From Lutraria lutraria (taxonomy: Eukaryota; Mollusca; Bivalvia; Venerida; Mactridae): 64,000 bases of DNA. The translations under genes were made by a program, and so were the position numbers. Positions within the stretch are counted from its first letter, which is position 1. Each line of letters opens with the position of its first letter. The notes under the pieces are model-generated. The model searched no databases. It was not told the DNA's origin and worked only from the letters and a program-made list of their open reading frames with translations. This document shows positions 10,507-23,485 of the stretch, piece by piece. Location: assembly GCA_964023205.1 (NCBI GenBank), contig OZ026840.1:10278603-10342602 (forward strand), in the 5' to 3' direction.

Positions 10507-12755
10507 AAATTAGAACTTAAATGGTGAACTTTCAGTTGTATTTGCAGGGATTAGAGGCACTGTCAAATATTATTTATTTGAATGCATTTATTTCAAACAC
10601 CGTGATAACGATTGTTAGACATAATATTAGCTTTCGACTTAGATGGCATTTTTATATTGTTCACTTTTCAAATTAACGTTATCGCTGATGTTATAACTTG
10701 TTAACAATCTGATATTTTTATACTTATTTTAAGACCGTGAACATTTTTCTCTTCAAAAGAAACCTTTTTGGCATTTCTCTTTAACCGATTGTATGTGCGT
10801 TTAATAAATAGCCATAAAACATATTTTTCATGATAAAAATTGAAAAATAAAGCTAATAGATATTAAAATGCATTTGGAGTTTTCGTATTTATTAACTGTT
10901 TTCTCCAAATCTTACTGTGGAATCTTACTGGTCAAACGATAATAATTTTATCTGATGAGCATTAATATTAAACGGTACGGTTGGGTTGTCCAACATGCAT
11001 AGACGTGCGAAGTAATTTTATGTGCAAGTTTGAGTGACTCAAAAACACATTTATCATGAGCCAATGTTCACATTGTTTAAAAACATATTTTCAGTTAAAA
11101 TATATCGAATAGTTTTCTGAAAGATGAGAGCTTCATCTTTAATTTGGTATATAATTTACAAAAATCGGTTGACAAATAAAATAAAACTCTCTGTGTAACA
11201 TATGTATAGAATCAGTTGTATATTTCTTATTTACATAGCTAGGGCCGGTGAATACACTTTACTCATGTAGACTGTGTCGCGGTCTTTACACATTTAGATA
11301 AGAACAGTTAATAAAACGGTTTAAGAATTTCGTAACTTTTGTCGTGTCTTCGTAGGAAAGAATCTTACGTAAGATAAGAATATATTGATGAAACGAGGCC
11401 CTGGTCTGTAGCCTCTGTCAATGTTCACAGGGATGTGGTGAACGTTTTCTTTCTGCGTGTGTGGAGCGAAGAACCTCTCGATAATGGTCTGAACTGCCTC
11501 CAACTGCAATGAAAGTAATACTGTTGAAATATCTTACTCAGATAAGTATGCATACTTATTGAAAGTTATCATCTTTGACAAATACTGAGAAACAGACACA
11601 CGGTGTCCACGCAGACCCCAATACCGAAGAGGTAGGAATGAATTGCCACAGTTCTTAGCTATTTCATAGTTGCATCACTGACATTAGTAATGTGACGGTG
11701 CCTGGGTTTGAAACAGTCGGACGCTCTACCAACTGAGCTATATAGACCTGGCCTGACAAGACAGGAGATTCATGGTAATACTTCCAATTTGGGCAACTAT
11801 GAAACAAACATAGGCTTAAGTGATCACGTTCATTGTCTACTTAATCTACATTGAATTTGTATTATCAGAAATTTTGTGATACATAATTATTTAGTACATT
11901 CTTGGAATTTGATTTTCTGACACTACTGGTACAATGTAGCCACCTATAAACAGTTTTAAACCGGCATGAGATGGAGATATTTTCGCCACACTTAAGCAAC
12001 TTTGAACCTGTTATGAGAACTTATGTGAAACTTACTATATGGCTCACGTGCGAGTTACTATCCATGAAATGCTCGTGTTACTTATTATAAATCTGTAATG
12101 AATATTTCCATGCCATAGACTTATAAAAACGATTTTAGATGGATTTCTACGAGAATTATTGTTACAATTATGTTTAATTTTGTGAAGAAAACAGCCTGTT
12201 ACAATTAATTTTAGAACTGATTTATAATGATTCGTGTGACTTACTAAAGCTGGAAACAATGTTCTCGAAAACCATAGAACGTACAAGAACGCACTCAGTA
12301 CCGCTATTTGCAGAAAGTTAGTGCGCATATGATAGGGTAGGTCTAGTTTGGGTTCTGGAAACGTTTGTCACCTAAAATATACAAAATACTGAACTTACCG
12401 AGCCTCAGCAGCCACCGTTACTCGTTTTGATTACTATCCGCAGTCACGTGATTCCCCCCTGTGTTGATTTAAGGCAATTAAACACTTATAATATTATCTT
12501 CATTATCTTGATGATGATAATTATTGAAGTGGTTCATGCTCTGGAAATTCAACTGCTTTCAGGCCTTCAGGCCTTTGATTTGGTTGTACCTGCCTGTACA
12601 TTTCACACATAACAGATTTATAAAATTCATTTCTTGTTCTGCTTAAATGTTGATACATACATGTACTTAAGAATAGAATAGAATCTCTGGATTCAAGGTT
12701 TGGCAATAACTGAGCTTTGCTTCTGAGCTCAAATTCCAATTGTTTTGTTTATCCA
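10507..12755. other. About 2.2 kb without a recognisable gene
   Basis: AT-rich and mostly unique-looking. Open frames (minus 11321-11509 and 12044-12328, plus 12427-12612) are short, lack domains and show no splice-consistent partners. A tRNA-like segment lies near 11690-11760. TTTCAGGCCTTCAGGCCTTT at 12557-12576 also occurs, slightly changed, near 39040, so part of this is dispersed repeat. Confidence 0.4.
11690..11762 (-). repeat. Worn tRNA-like segment, probable SINE head
   Basis: On the minus strand, TAGCTCAGTTGGTAGAGCG is a good A-box region. It is followed too closely by TTTCAAACCC, a weak B box. The variable and anticodon parts are shortened, so this cannot fold as a working tRNA; it looks like a SINE head or tRNA pseudogene. 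Confidence 0.45.
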
Positions 12756-13614
12756 TAAGGCTGAAAATAAAAATATGTTTGTTTGGAGTGCTCCAACCCA
12801 GAATTTTAGCACTGGGTATATAACAATGGCCCTTTCCCATAACTAGATTACTTCCCTTAGTAAATCGACGGTGATGTCCCCTGATAAGGAATAATTCTAC
12901 TTCCGGGGACTACGCTGATATCGATGATAATGGCGGACAACTGAGAAATTCTCAGTGCGTTAAAGAAATGCGTTTTACTTACTTGCAAAACTGATAAGCT
13001 AAAAAGTTATATACGGGTCGTTGGCCAGCATGTTCATGGTAATTAACGTGAATTAATTAGATCCGTGGAAGGGTCATTTAAGCTCAATATTAGGAATGTG
13101 TATAATGAAGAAACTCAAAACATCCAAGTATGTTAGCGGTGAGAGTTGGAACTGTTAACGTTTACAAACTGTTGTTGGAGAGATGTTGAAACGTCTGTCT
13201 TATTGTACGTGATGATGTCTCAGTGGCACAGTCTCACTGGTACCTGAACTCCAAACATAATTATATACAATTATTTGCTGACAAGTTGTATACAAAACGT
13301 CAATGTTATATATTTGTTTTATCTGAATTCTTATCAAACTCATATTTTTGTGTTGGTAAATAGCTATTCATAGCCAAAGGGGTTTGTCACGAAAAAAAAA
13401 TCAAGGGAAAGAACTTTGACAATTCGAATTTTCCAACGCGTGTTATAAACTTCCATGTTATTGCAGTGCAGTACAAAATATTTAACTCATATATAGTGCA
13501 ACGTATGGGCAACTCAACAAGCTAACAGAAAATGTATACTTTTACTACCTTTAAAGATATTCTAAACTCGCTATTGAAGATTTTTCACTCGAAAAATGGT
13601 CAAATTTTACAAAA

Positions 13615-13839
13615 CGACACAAAGTGACAGGGTGAGCTTTTAGGATCAGTCTCCGTCCGGCGTCCTGTGCCGTGCGTCGTCAAACGTTTTGTTGTGAACA
13701 CACTAGGGGCCACATTTTGAGCTCAATTTTAGCAAAACTGGGTCAGAACGTTAATATTGACAAAATCTCAGACGAGTTCGATATTGGGCCATTTTGGCTG
13801 AAAAACTAGGTCACCAGAGCCAAATAAGGGAAAACCTTG
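13615..13839 (+). repeat. Family B repeat, left half of a split copy
   Basis: Worn 5' end (CACAAAGTGACAGGGTGAGC), linker GTCCGGCGTCC and the first monomers, stopping at AAAACCTTG where the long-armed transposon begins. The sequence resumes at 20207 with TTGTGAACACTTTAG, as in uninterrupted B copies. Confidence 0.8.
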
Positions 13840-14189
13840 TAGTAGAGGAAATATTAGCCAATTTGGAAGATCAACATGGCCCAAAAAAGTAACAAGGCGT
13901 GTCATATATCAAAATGTTCGGGAGGGTTTGAAGTTTTACCAAAGCCCGGCAGGCATTTGAAATTCTGGCGGCGAGCCAAGAAATCCAAGATGGCGTCCAA
14001 GATGGCTGCCATTTCAGTTATATAGAGAGAGAAAATGAAAATATCCTGTAAAATAATTTCATGAGAGGGTACACTTTAAACTATAGGCAAATAAGATAAA
14101 CATATGTTCTACTCATTTTATCATGCATTGCATGGTTTTTTGAAGGTCAAACCCAAGGTCACAGACCGGGTCAAAAGGTCAAATTCACG

Positions 14190-15645
14190 AAAAAATAACC
14201 ATATCACCACCAATTGTTTTCTATTATGCCAAGAAATGATATTATAGATAACATTTATTCATGTTATAATGAAGCATTGTTATTGTCTTATATCATAACA
14301 AAATATTATCATTCCTTTGTTACCATAGGAGCAATCAAAATGGCTTCCAAGATGGCCGCCAATTCAGAATTATATAGAGAGAAAATATAAAAATATCCTG
14401 GTAAAAAGTTACATGAGAGGGTACACATAAAACTACGAACAAATAATATCAACATCAGATGTCCTCATTTCATCATGCATTTTAGGACTTCCAGAAGGTC
14501 AACCTCAAGGTCACAGACCAGGCCAAAAGGTCAAATTCTCTAAAAAATAACCATATCACCACCAATTGTTTTCTATTATGCTAAGAAATGATATTATAGA
14601 TAACAGTTATTCATGTTATAATGAAGCATTGTTATTGTCTTATATCATAACAAAATAATATCATTCTTTGTTACCATAGGAACAATCAAAATGGCTTCCA
14701 AGATGGCCGCCAATTCAGAATTATATAGAGAGAAAATATAAAAATGTCCTGGTAAATAGTTACATGAGAGGGTACACATAAAACTACGAACAAATTATAT
14801 CAACATAAGATGTCCTCATTTCATCATGCATTTTAGGACTTCCAGAAGGTCAACCTCAAGGTCACAGATCAGGTCAAAAGGTCAAATTCACTAAAAAATA
14901 ACCATATCACCACCAATTGTTTTCTATTATGCCAAGAAATGATATTATAGATAACAATTATTCATGTTATAATGAAGCATTGTTATTGTCTTATATCATA
15001 ACAAAATATTATCATTCTTTTGTTACCATAGGAACAATCAAAACGGCTTCCAAGATGGCCGCCATTTTAGAATTATATATAGAGAAAAATAAAAATTTCC
15101 TGGTAAATAGTTACATGAGAGGATACACATACAACTATTAACAAATAATATCAACATAAGATGTTCTCATTTCATCATTCATATTAGGACTTCCAGAAGG
15201 TCAACCTCAAGGTCACAGACCAGGTCAAAAGGTCAAATTTACAACAAAAACAATAACCATATCACCAGCAGTTGTTTTCTATTATTCTAACAAATGATAT
15301 AATAGATAACATTTATTCATGTTAAAATGAAGCATTATTATTGTCTTATATCATAACAAAATATTATCATTCCTTTGTTACCATAGGAGCAATCAAAATG
15401 GTATCCAAGATGGCCGCCATTTCAGAATTATATAGAGAGAAAATATAAAAATGTCCTGGTAAATAGTTACATGAGAGGGTACACATAAAACTACAAACAA
15501 ATAATATCAACATAAGATGCCCTCATTTCATCATGCATTTTAGGACTTCCAGAAGGTCAACCTCAAGGTCAAATTAAGTTAAAGGTCATATTATCACCGC
15601 TTATTTATGATAACCAGTTACATAATGGATAAGAAATATTTATCT
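14190..15645 (+). repeat. About 350 bp tandem units, left arm
   Basis: Four units, recognised by ATAACCATATCACCACCAAT near 14200, 14550, 14905 and 15255. Each is followed by GATATTATAGATAACA, CCAAGATGGCCGCC and AAGGTCAACCTCAAGGTCAC. The 74-codon frame at 14917-15141 crosses one unit and is not a gene. Confidence 0.75.
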
Positions 15646-18619
15646 TATAATGATGGGTAAAACTGATGTTCATGAGTACACATTCAGGCATTTGATGATT
15701 GGAAGGAAGAATGGGTTTAACAAGAATGACCAATTATACATTTTATTCTAGATATCATCACTTGTTCCCAACAAATGGACCTATAAGTGGGCTGTCATCG
15801 GCCACGAGTTGGTTTGACAGAATGAAGTTTCTTGTCAATGCTGGCATCCCAAAGGTTCTGTCGGGAAGATCAGATAAGGTTAAAAATAGAAGATTTAAAA
15901 TCAGTGTATATGGCTGATTTAGAACTTGCATCAGCCCCATCATTATGTTTTTCCATGTGACCAGGGAGCCGGTAAAATACATATTTTGGGATGTACTAAG
16001 GCTAGAGATTTGCTCGAAGATACCACAGACAGGAGCACTTTTCTAGTTTACATTGGGATTGTAAGGTAGATAATAAGTCTGAGAACATGATGAAATGATT
16101 ACTGTTTGATTCTTCAGTGAGATCGAAGACAAGATCAATTGTCTTCATCCCAGCTGAAAAAAGAGGACTAGTCTGGAAGGCATGTCTAGATACTGCTGCA
16201 CCTGCAACAGTGTCACAATCTCTACAATCATCAGTATAAATTGGTTGATGTGTACAATAAATTTGTTCAAGTTCATTGTATTTGGTTTGGAAAGGGCCAC
16301 TGTCTGTTTTTCACAAGTGAGGTCGAAGCAAAACTCTGCCAATTTAAGAGTCCAGGGCGGGATATCAGGAACTATACTCTGCGAAGTATCCCATATTCAC
16401 ATGGAGATCCAGAACGAATTGAGACATACATACATACATCAAGTGGTGGAATCACAAATTTTTGTCTGCTAAGATAAACGGAAGGTTTATTTTTCGCAAC
16501 AGAGAGGCTTTTTACCGGCAGATGTTTTAAAAGCTCCAATGATTAGTCCTAAACAAAGATTATAATTATATTGAATCATGGGTTTCCAGATAATGACTTT
16601 TTAGCTGATCCATGTACAATGGTTTCGCAGTCCAGTTTGAAACAAATAAGACATCTATAATAACTCCCAAATCATGAGCGACTACTTTCAGGACCTAAAA
16701 AGCCTTCTGGCAGTTCTTTTAAGGTGATGTAGTATGGCTAATAAATGAAAACTAATAAATGGGACTGTAGAAATTTAACTGTATACATTTATCTGAAGCA
16801 AACCTTGCATGAAGCAACATTTTAGTCTCAACTTGTTCTTGGTTTGTAAATAATTATGGAAGGTAACAGACACATCTAAAAAAACTGCACAGTATCACCC
16901 AAACACCACTGCAACAAATGTCTGGTTACATTGCATCATTTCTACAGAATTCTGGACAAGATACTGCATGTAAAACATTTTGAGTTCCTTCCTAAAGTGT
17001 ACAAGTTACGCAGCGCCTGTTTCAGATATATTACTAGAACTCTCATCTTTTAAGGTAACCAAAGGCTTTTTAAACTGAATCTGATTGATCCCAATCTCAT
17101 TTCATGATTAAATCTAGCACTCAGCTCAATGAAGCTGTCGAAACGACATTTATAGATAGATCTACTTTTAAATAAAAGTTCAAAAATGTTTGGGACATAT
17201 TGCTGTATACAATAATGGATAGGACAACACCAGTGTCATACCATCACATATTATGAATCCGACCTTAAGGACAGAACTCGTTTTTGTGTCTATACAAAAT
17301 CAGCAACTTTTAACATTACATCAAACTTTGAAGAAAGAATCTCATGATCCTTTGATTTCCTTCATCGAATTGAAAAGAAGAAGTCATAAATATATGTTTT
17401 ATCAAATATGAAAACTTGTTAACCTCCCACTGTGCATGACGGGAAGAATTCAGGAAGAGCTTGAATGGCTTAGAAGTGTTCATGAGATAGTGATCCCAAA
17501 ACTGAAATTTAGGAGAGAGTTCCCAACCTTTTGTCCGAAATTTGTCCAGCAAAGGTTCAACAGATGTCTCCAACAATACACCAGGCATGTCTCAGCTTTG
17601 AGATGGTAATGAACAATTTTCAGTAAATGTTGCATTATTTCATTAAAATAAGTTTTAAATATTGTGAAAGGAGGCTGTTTGGTGTCTCATTAACTACCAA
17701 AACAAAACACAGAAATTCCTCTATCAAAATCTTTGCCAGCTGGTATTTTATTGAGATTAATTATTAATTAACAATTACGTATCTCGGATTCCGACAGCTA
17801 TTCCCTCAGACCTGCCTCACCATACCAAAAACAAATCAATGCAAACACTGCTTTTAAAAATAGACGTCCCTTTCGATAAGAAAACACTTCAAGCTCAGTC
17901 TGCCTTGCCCGCACATATAGAAGAACACTGATTCATGAATTAGTCCGTGACCCTTTCCAAAGTAGTGTACAATGTGTTGAAATTATTGGAGGCTGACATT
18001 ATTATTGTGCAGACTAATGTAGTATGTCTCAAATTATGTGAAAACCTTTCCATGGACAGCACCACTCCTTTCAAATCGGTCAACCAGAATAAATGCAGAC
18101 GGACCATATTGTGCCATCAGTTCCTCCAACTGAATGAATTAAGCAGTTTCTGGCTCAGGAACGTTGATGATGTAGGTGGAGAATTGAAGTATGTTTGTGG
18201 TCTCTCAGTGGGTTTCTGAGATCACTGCTGAAAGGTTCCCACTGCATTCTGAACAGGTACAGAATAATACAAATTAAAACTTACATAACTGCTATCTATC
18301 GTCTGTGTTTTCATGGCAACAATTCCAAAGCACGACATTCCGACATTGTTAAAACATACAGTAACACATCTGCCTTAGTAGTGTGCATGGTAATGCAATC
18401 ACTAAATGAGAAATTTCCTTGTAATTTGAAAAAGGTCTCAGGTCCTGGATTAAAAACATATGACCTTGTATATGACAGTAGGTTGGTCAATATGGTCATA
18501 CGTAAAATGTCCGGTTAAATGTATACCTTTAATTCAACTTGTATTCTCTACTGATTGTGAATAATTTTCAAAGTCGAAAACAGTTCATGAACTAAAAGCA
18601 AAATGTTAGTAATTAATTT
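15646..18619. pseudogene. Decayed core of the long-armed transposon
   Basis: The sequence between the arms holds several short frames on both strands with protein-like composition but many stops. The best is on the minus strand (17316-17588). Its residues WELSPKFQFWDHY and SSRHAQWEVN recall a motif of uncharacterised transposon-borne proteins of cnidarians and molluscs (FQFWD, then a basic stretch, then NW). That resemblance is from memory and not strong. No intact transposase is present, so the copy is presumably immobile without a helper. Confidence 0.4.
17316..17588 (-). pseudogene. Transposon-borne protein fragment, 90 codons
   Basis: Longest protein-like piece of the core. It starts LLDKFRTKGWELSPKFQFW, aromatic- and basic-rich, with no catalytic motif visible. 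It lies centrally between the inverted arms, where a transposon gene would be expected. Function is unknown and the frame is closed by stops on both sides. Confidence 0.35.
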
Positions 18620-20060
18620 TACAAAAGACGATCATCTTGGAAGCCATCTTAATGGTTTCTATAGTAACAAATGAATAGCATTTCATTATGGTGAAAGACA
18701 ACAACCATGATTAGATTTAACATGAATAATTCTTATCCATTATGTAACTGGTTATCATTTCAGAACCAAATTAGCGGTGATAAGGTGATCTTTAGCTAAA
18801 TTTGACCTTTTGGCCTAGTCAGTGACCTTGAGTTTGACCTTCTGAAAGTCCTAAAATGCATGAAGAATGAGGGCAACTTATGTTGATATTATTTGTCAAT
18901 AGTTTCATGTGTACTCTCTCATGTAACTATTTTACAGGATATTTTTATTTTTTCTCTATATAATTCTGAATTGGCGGCCATCTTGGAAGCCATTTTGATT
19001 GCTCCTATGGTAACAAAGGAATGATAATATTTTGTTTTGATATAAGACAATAATAATGCTTCATTATAACATGAATAATTGTTATCTATAATATCATTTC
19101 TTGGCATAATAGAAAACAATTGGTGGTGATATGGTTATTTTTTAGTGAATTTGACCTTTTGGCCTGGTCTGTGACCTTGAGGTTGACCTTCTGGAAGTCC
19201 TAAAATGCATGATGAAATGAGGACATCTGACGTTGATATTATTTGTTTGTAGTTTTATGTGTACCCTCTCATGTAACTTTTTACCAGGATATTTTTATAT
19301 TTTCTCTCTATATAATTCTGAAATGGCGGCCATCTTGGAAGCCATTTTGATTGCTCCTATGGTAACAAAGGAATGATATTATTTTGTTATGATATAAGAC
19401 AATAACAATGCTTCATTATAACATGAATAACTGTTATCTATAATATCATTTCTTAGCATAATAGAAAACAATTGGTGGTGATATGGTTATTTTTTAGTGA
19501 ATTTGACCTTTTGGCCTGGTCTGTGACCTTGAGGTTGACCTTCTGGAAGTCCTAAAATGCATGATGAAATGAGGACATCTGATGTTGATATTATTTGTTT
19601 GTAGTTTTATGTGTACCCTCTCATGTAACTTTTTACCAGGATATTTTTATATTTTCTCTCTATATAATTCTGAATTGGCGGCCATCTTGGAAGCCATTTT
19701 GATTGCTCCTATGGTAACAAAGGAATGATATTATTTTGTTATGATATAAGACAATAACAATGCTTCATTATAACATGAATAACTGTTATCTATAATATCA
19801 TTTCTTGGCATAATAGAAAACAATTGGTGGTGATATGGTTATTTTTTAGTAAATTTGACCTTTTGACCCGGTCTATGACCTTGGGTTTGACCTTCAGAAA
19901 ACCATACAATGCATGATGAAATCAGTACAATATATGTTCATCTTATTTGCCTATAGTTTAAAGTGTACCCTCTCATGAAATTATTTTACAGGATATTTTC
20001 ATTTTTTCTCTCTATATAACTGAAATGGCAGCCATCTTGGACGCCATCTTGGATTTCTTG
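18620..20060 (-). repeat. About 350 bp tandem units, right arm
   Basis: Reverse-complement counterpart of the left-arm units (GGCGGCCATCTTGGAAGCC near 18975, 19325 and 19675). A more diverged unit lies at the inner edge near 18620-18800. The two arms could form a stem of more than 1 kb in RNA or single-stranded DNA. Confidence 0.75.
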
Positions 20061-20206
20061 GCTCGCCGCCAGAATATCAAATGCCTGCCGGGCTTTGGTA
20101 AAACTTCAAACCCTCCCGAACATTTTGATATATGACACGCCTTGTTACTTTTTGGGTCCACGTTATTCGTTAACTAGGCCTCTTTTGAGAATTTTTTCCT
20201 CTACTA

Positions 20207-21269
20207 TTGTGAACACTTTAGTAATCACTGTTTTGATTGGATCTTCATAAAACTTTGTCAGAATGTTTATTTCGATAATATGTAGGTCAAGTGTGATAAT
20301 GGGTCATTTCCGGTCAAAAACTAGGTCACCAGGGCAAATTGCTGGAAAACCTTGTGAACACTCTAGAAGTCACTGTTTTGATTGGATGATCATGAAGCAT
20401 TGTCAGAATGTTTGTCTTTATAATATCTTGGACGAGTTCGAACATGGGTCATCTTGGGTCAAAAACTAGGTCGCTAGGTCAAATCTTATGAAAAACCATG
20501 TTAACACTGTAGATTTCACAGTTATAATTGGATCTTCACCAAACTTTGTCAAATTGTTTGTTTTAATGATATAAGTACAAATATGGGTCATCTGGGGTCA
20601 ATAACTAGGTCACCAGGTAAAATCTTAGGAAAACTTTGTTAACACTGTAGATGTCACAGTTTTAATTAGATCTTCACCAAACCTTGTCAAAATGTTTGCC
20701 TCAATGATATGTGGGCCAAGGTTGAATATGGGTCAGCCAGGGTCAAAAACTGGGTCACCAGGTCAAATCTTAGGTAAAAATCTTGTAAAAGCTCTAAATT
20801 GCATGGTTTTGATTGGATCTTGGCAAACCTTGTCTGATTGTATGTCTCAATGATATTAAGGATAAGTTGAAATATGGCTCATCTAGGGTAAAAAACTAGG
20901 TCATGAGGTCAAATCTTAGGAAAACCTTATTAATACTGTAGATGTCAATTTTTTATTGTATCTTCACCAAACCTTGTTAGAATGTTTGTCTTAATGATAT
21001 GTAAGACAAATTCGAACATAGGTCATCTGGGGTCAAAAACTAGGTCACGAGGTCAAATCTTAGGAAAACCTTGTCTATGCTGTAGTTTTCATGGTTTTGA
21101 TTGGATCTTCACCAAATTTTGTCAGAGTGTTTGTCTTATTGATATGTAGGACAAGTTCTAACATGGGTCATCTGGGGTTAAAGACTAGGTCACAGGTTCA
21201 AAACAAAGTTTTAATGAGTGAACAGTGATTGTCATGTGAGCGATATAGGGCCATCATGGCCCTCTTGTT
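20207..21269 (+). repeat. Family B repeat, right half of a split copy
   Basis: Resumes at TTGTGAACACTTTAG and contains about six monomers. It ends TCATGTGAGCGATATAGGGC, hairpin GGGCCATCATGGCCC, TCTTGTT. It is closely similar to the copies at 6651, 40655 and 56643. Confidence 0.85.
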
Positions 21270-21812
21270 ACACTTGCGAGAGACACAGTGATAATTATGT
21301 TGAATGTTACTAATTTAAAAACATTCATTTAATTACTGCATTTTGAAAGTCTACGTATAATCTATCACATTAGGTTTTATTTGCCAAGATATCACTAGTT
21401 GTCTGTGTATGTACCAATTTTCAGTTCAATCCATTTTAAATAATAATGACAATTTTCGTCTGGTTTTGTGTATCAAATCACATGCATGCAAAACATTAAT
21501 TAGTGGTTTATAACATAATGTGTGAAAAAACTTAATTATTGACTCAATACTATCAGGTTGACGAAACAGTATTGACTTTTCCTGTATGTGTTCTGCTTGG
21601 CGAATTAAGATATAGTCCTCGGAAGTAGAAATAATTTTTAGCGCATGCGCACTGTCGACACAAACGACAATCTTCCAAGGGAGACTACCTAGTTATGGGA
21701 AAGGGCCGTAGTAAAAAAAATGCCCCCTAAATTTTTTTTCTTATTTATTTACTAGGATTTTCAAGAGAAGTTAGGAGCACTCCAAACAAACTTATTTTTA
21801 TTTTCAGCCTAA

Positions 21813-22155
21813 ATGGTCTCAAATTTAGGATGTAGACCTACTGGTGACATTTATGCATGCAAGAATTCAGTTATAAATAAATTGTCAGGGGAACAATTCT
21901 TGCCATCAGATTCTGGTTTTCCTTCATTAAATTCAATTTGTTTTTGTGTCATAGGGATAATTGTCCGAAACATTTTTAATGAGGGTCAGAGCAGGGTTCT
22001 CACTAGACGTCAAAAGCTGGGGGTCAAAACTGACCCTTTTTTAAGTCAACATAATTTCCTACTAATTCAATAGCAAAATTGACCCTTTGATACAATTTCT
22101 CGAGTCAGTTCATCTTTATTTTGCAAATTTCAAGAGTCAAAATGCCATTTGAAGG
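21813..22155. other. No gene seen
   Basis: An 86-codon frame (21813-22073) has no recognisable domain. It contains GGGTCAAAACTGACCC and similar short inverted motifs, suggesting worn repeat. Confidence 0.35.
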
Positions 22156-22159
22156 GTCA

Positions 22160-22445
22160 AATGGAAGTTCTGCCTTTATATATTAATGTTTTACCTTTAT
22201 ATAGGGAAGTTCTGCCTTTATATATTAATGTTTTTTTACCTTTATATAAGGAAGTTCTGCCTTTATATATTAATGTTTTACCTTTATATAAGGAAGTTCT
22301 GCCTTAATTTATATATTAATGTTTTACCTTTATTTAAGGAAGTTATGCCTTTATATATTAATGTTTTATCTACAAATAAAGAAGTCATATCTTTATATAT
22401 TATTGTTTTGTCATTATATATTCATTTTTATATTTATATATAGAG
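22160..22445 (+). repeat. AT-rich minisatellite, about 42 bp unit
   Basis: About six to seven units of GAAGTTCTGCCTTTATATAT plus TAATGTTTTACCTTTATATA, increasingly diverged to the right. The repeated MFYLYIGKFCLYI-like open frame is only the translation of the array. Confidence 0.8.
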
Positions 22446-22458
22446 ATTTTGCCATTAT

Positions 22459-23485
22459 TGTACGGCGGCCTTTGGCCGCTGTACTCTCTGGAATGCTTAT
22501 TTTTAATTGGCAATGCAAAATCGCAACGAAGCAGATTAGTGACAGTGCCCGAAATATTCCGAAATATCCGCAATGGTCATCACGTGATATAAACAAAACA
22601 GAAATAGAGCGAGGTCACGTGTTACTCACACCAACTAGTGTTAGCTTGATGACGCAGTCGCTATTTATAGTCTAAGAATGGAGCGAGCTCGATATCTGCC
22701 CATCTGTCAATAAATGTAGCCGAAACTCTTTATATCAAAGGAATTAGGAAAAATTGTTCGATCTAAATGAACTTCGATGTATAAATTATTAGAGAAATTC
22801 GCTGTGTTTATTATCGGTGTGTTGTAATAATCATTTAATCGTGATATAAGATACGGAACACGGTATTTATACGTTTTGATGTATTTATTTTAGCAACATG
22901 TCGCAAATAAACAAAACATTATAAACATATTCACACAGACTAATTTTATAATCGCGAGCGTGGACACTGACTTGTTTACGCAATTGTCGTTAATTAAATA
23001 TCGATTTCGGAGCTCAATACAAAAAATGTCCGATCAGGTGAGAAATGATGACTTAATTGGTTCGACATAGACGGTCACTTTATGGTTCGAAATAGATGGT
23101 CACTTTACAGTTGAAAATCTATGTTTGGGACCGTTATACCAGAGTATATTATTTTTGGAGACTTTATTTAAATATTTTATATGCATTCCAGCAGATATTG
23201 CAACGTGTGATACATCGAGGTTATAGTTTCCCCTGATTTTAATTTTAGGGTGGAAACAGGGACTACATATAGTGTACCTCGTGAACTGTAGAACCATATG
23301 ACCAGATTCATGAGATTCATGAAATATCAACGGCTTGTATTTTTGATGGAGTAGATGATCACTTTAGTTTCGGGATCAGTTAAGTCAAAATAACAAATTC
23401 GTTTGATCTGAAACTTCGCACATCCTGATAAAAATGCTACATAGGCCACATTCTAGTATTGAATTGCCGGATGCGATTTTGCGCC
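22459..23485. other. Possible worn inverted-repeat element
   Basis: TTGTACGGCGGCC near 22457 followed by GCAAAATCGC, and GCGATTTTGCGCCGTACAA near 23472, are inverted to each other at roughly 1 kb distance. No target duplication is evident. A worn pogo-like MITE sits between them. Confidence 0.3.
22690..23130. mobile_element. Worn copy of the TTATATCGAA pogo-like MITE
   Basis: TTTATAATCGCGAGCGTGGA, GGTTCGACATAGACGGTCAC and AACTTCGATGTATAAATT match internal parts of the MITE at 52500-53137. The inverted ends are eroded (GCCGAAACTCTTTATATC at the left), so this is an old copy. Confidence 0.55.

Larger units (their letters stand above)
13840..20206. mobile_element. 6.4 kb DNA transposon with very long inverted arms
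   Basis: Starts TAGTAGAGGAAA and ends TTTCCTCTACTA, flanked by TTG on both sides (13837-13839, 20207-20209). The uninterrupted family B sequence AACCTTGTGAAC confirms the 3 bp duplication. The arms extend to about 15645 on the left and from about 18620-18740 on the right. Each contains tandem units of about 350 bp (four on the left, about three plus a worn one on the right). Each unit holds TTCCAAGATGGCCGCC, AATTATATAGAGAGA and ACCACCAATTGTTTTCTA. The 3 kb centre has only broken coding pieces. I cannot assign a superfamily; a 3 bp duplication is compatible with several. Confidence 0.8.
12759..21809. mobile_element. Outer Harbinger-like element containing nested inserts
   Basis: Left end GGCTGAAAATAAAAATATG (12759) and right end CTTATTTTTATTTTCAGCC (ends 21809) are inverted copies. 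They are flanked by TAA on both sides (12756-12758 and 21810-21812), the 3 bp TWA duplication expected of PIF/Harbinger elements. The inverted similarity goes at least 200 bp inward: GGCCCTTTCCCATAACTAG near 12830 and its complement near 21695, and TTCTACTTCCGGGGACTA against its complement near 21617. Without the nested inserts the element would be about 1.4 kb. I see no transposase, so it is non-autonomous. A second copy lies at 35428-36490. Confidence 0.75.

Noticed and set aside
13840..20206. Interpretation of the long-armed region as an LTR retrotransposon
   Set aside because: The arms are inverted, not direct, and there is no primer-binding site or polyprotein; the TTG duplication and inverted ends fit a DNA transposon.
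22186..22443. Leu/Tyr/Ile-rich repeated membrane-like protein frame
   Set aside because: It is the translation of an AT-rich 42 bp tandem repeat in all frames.
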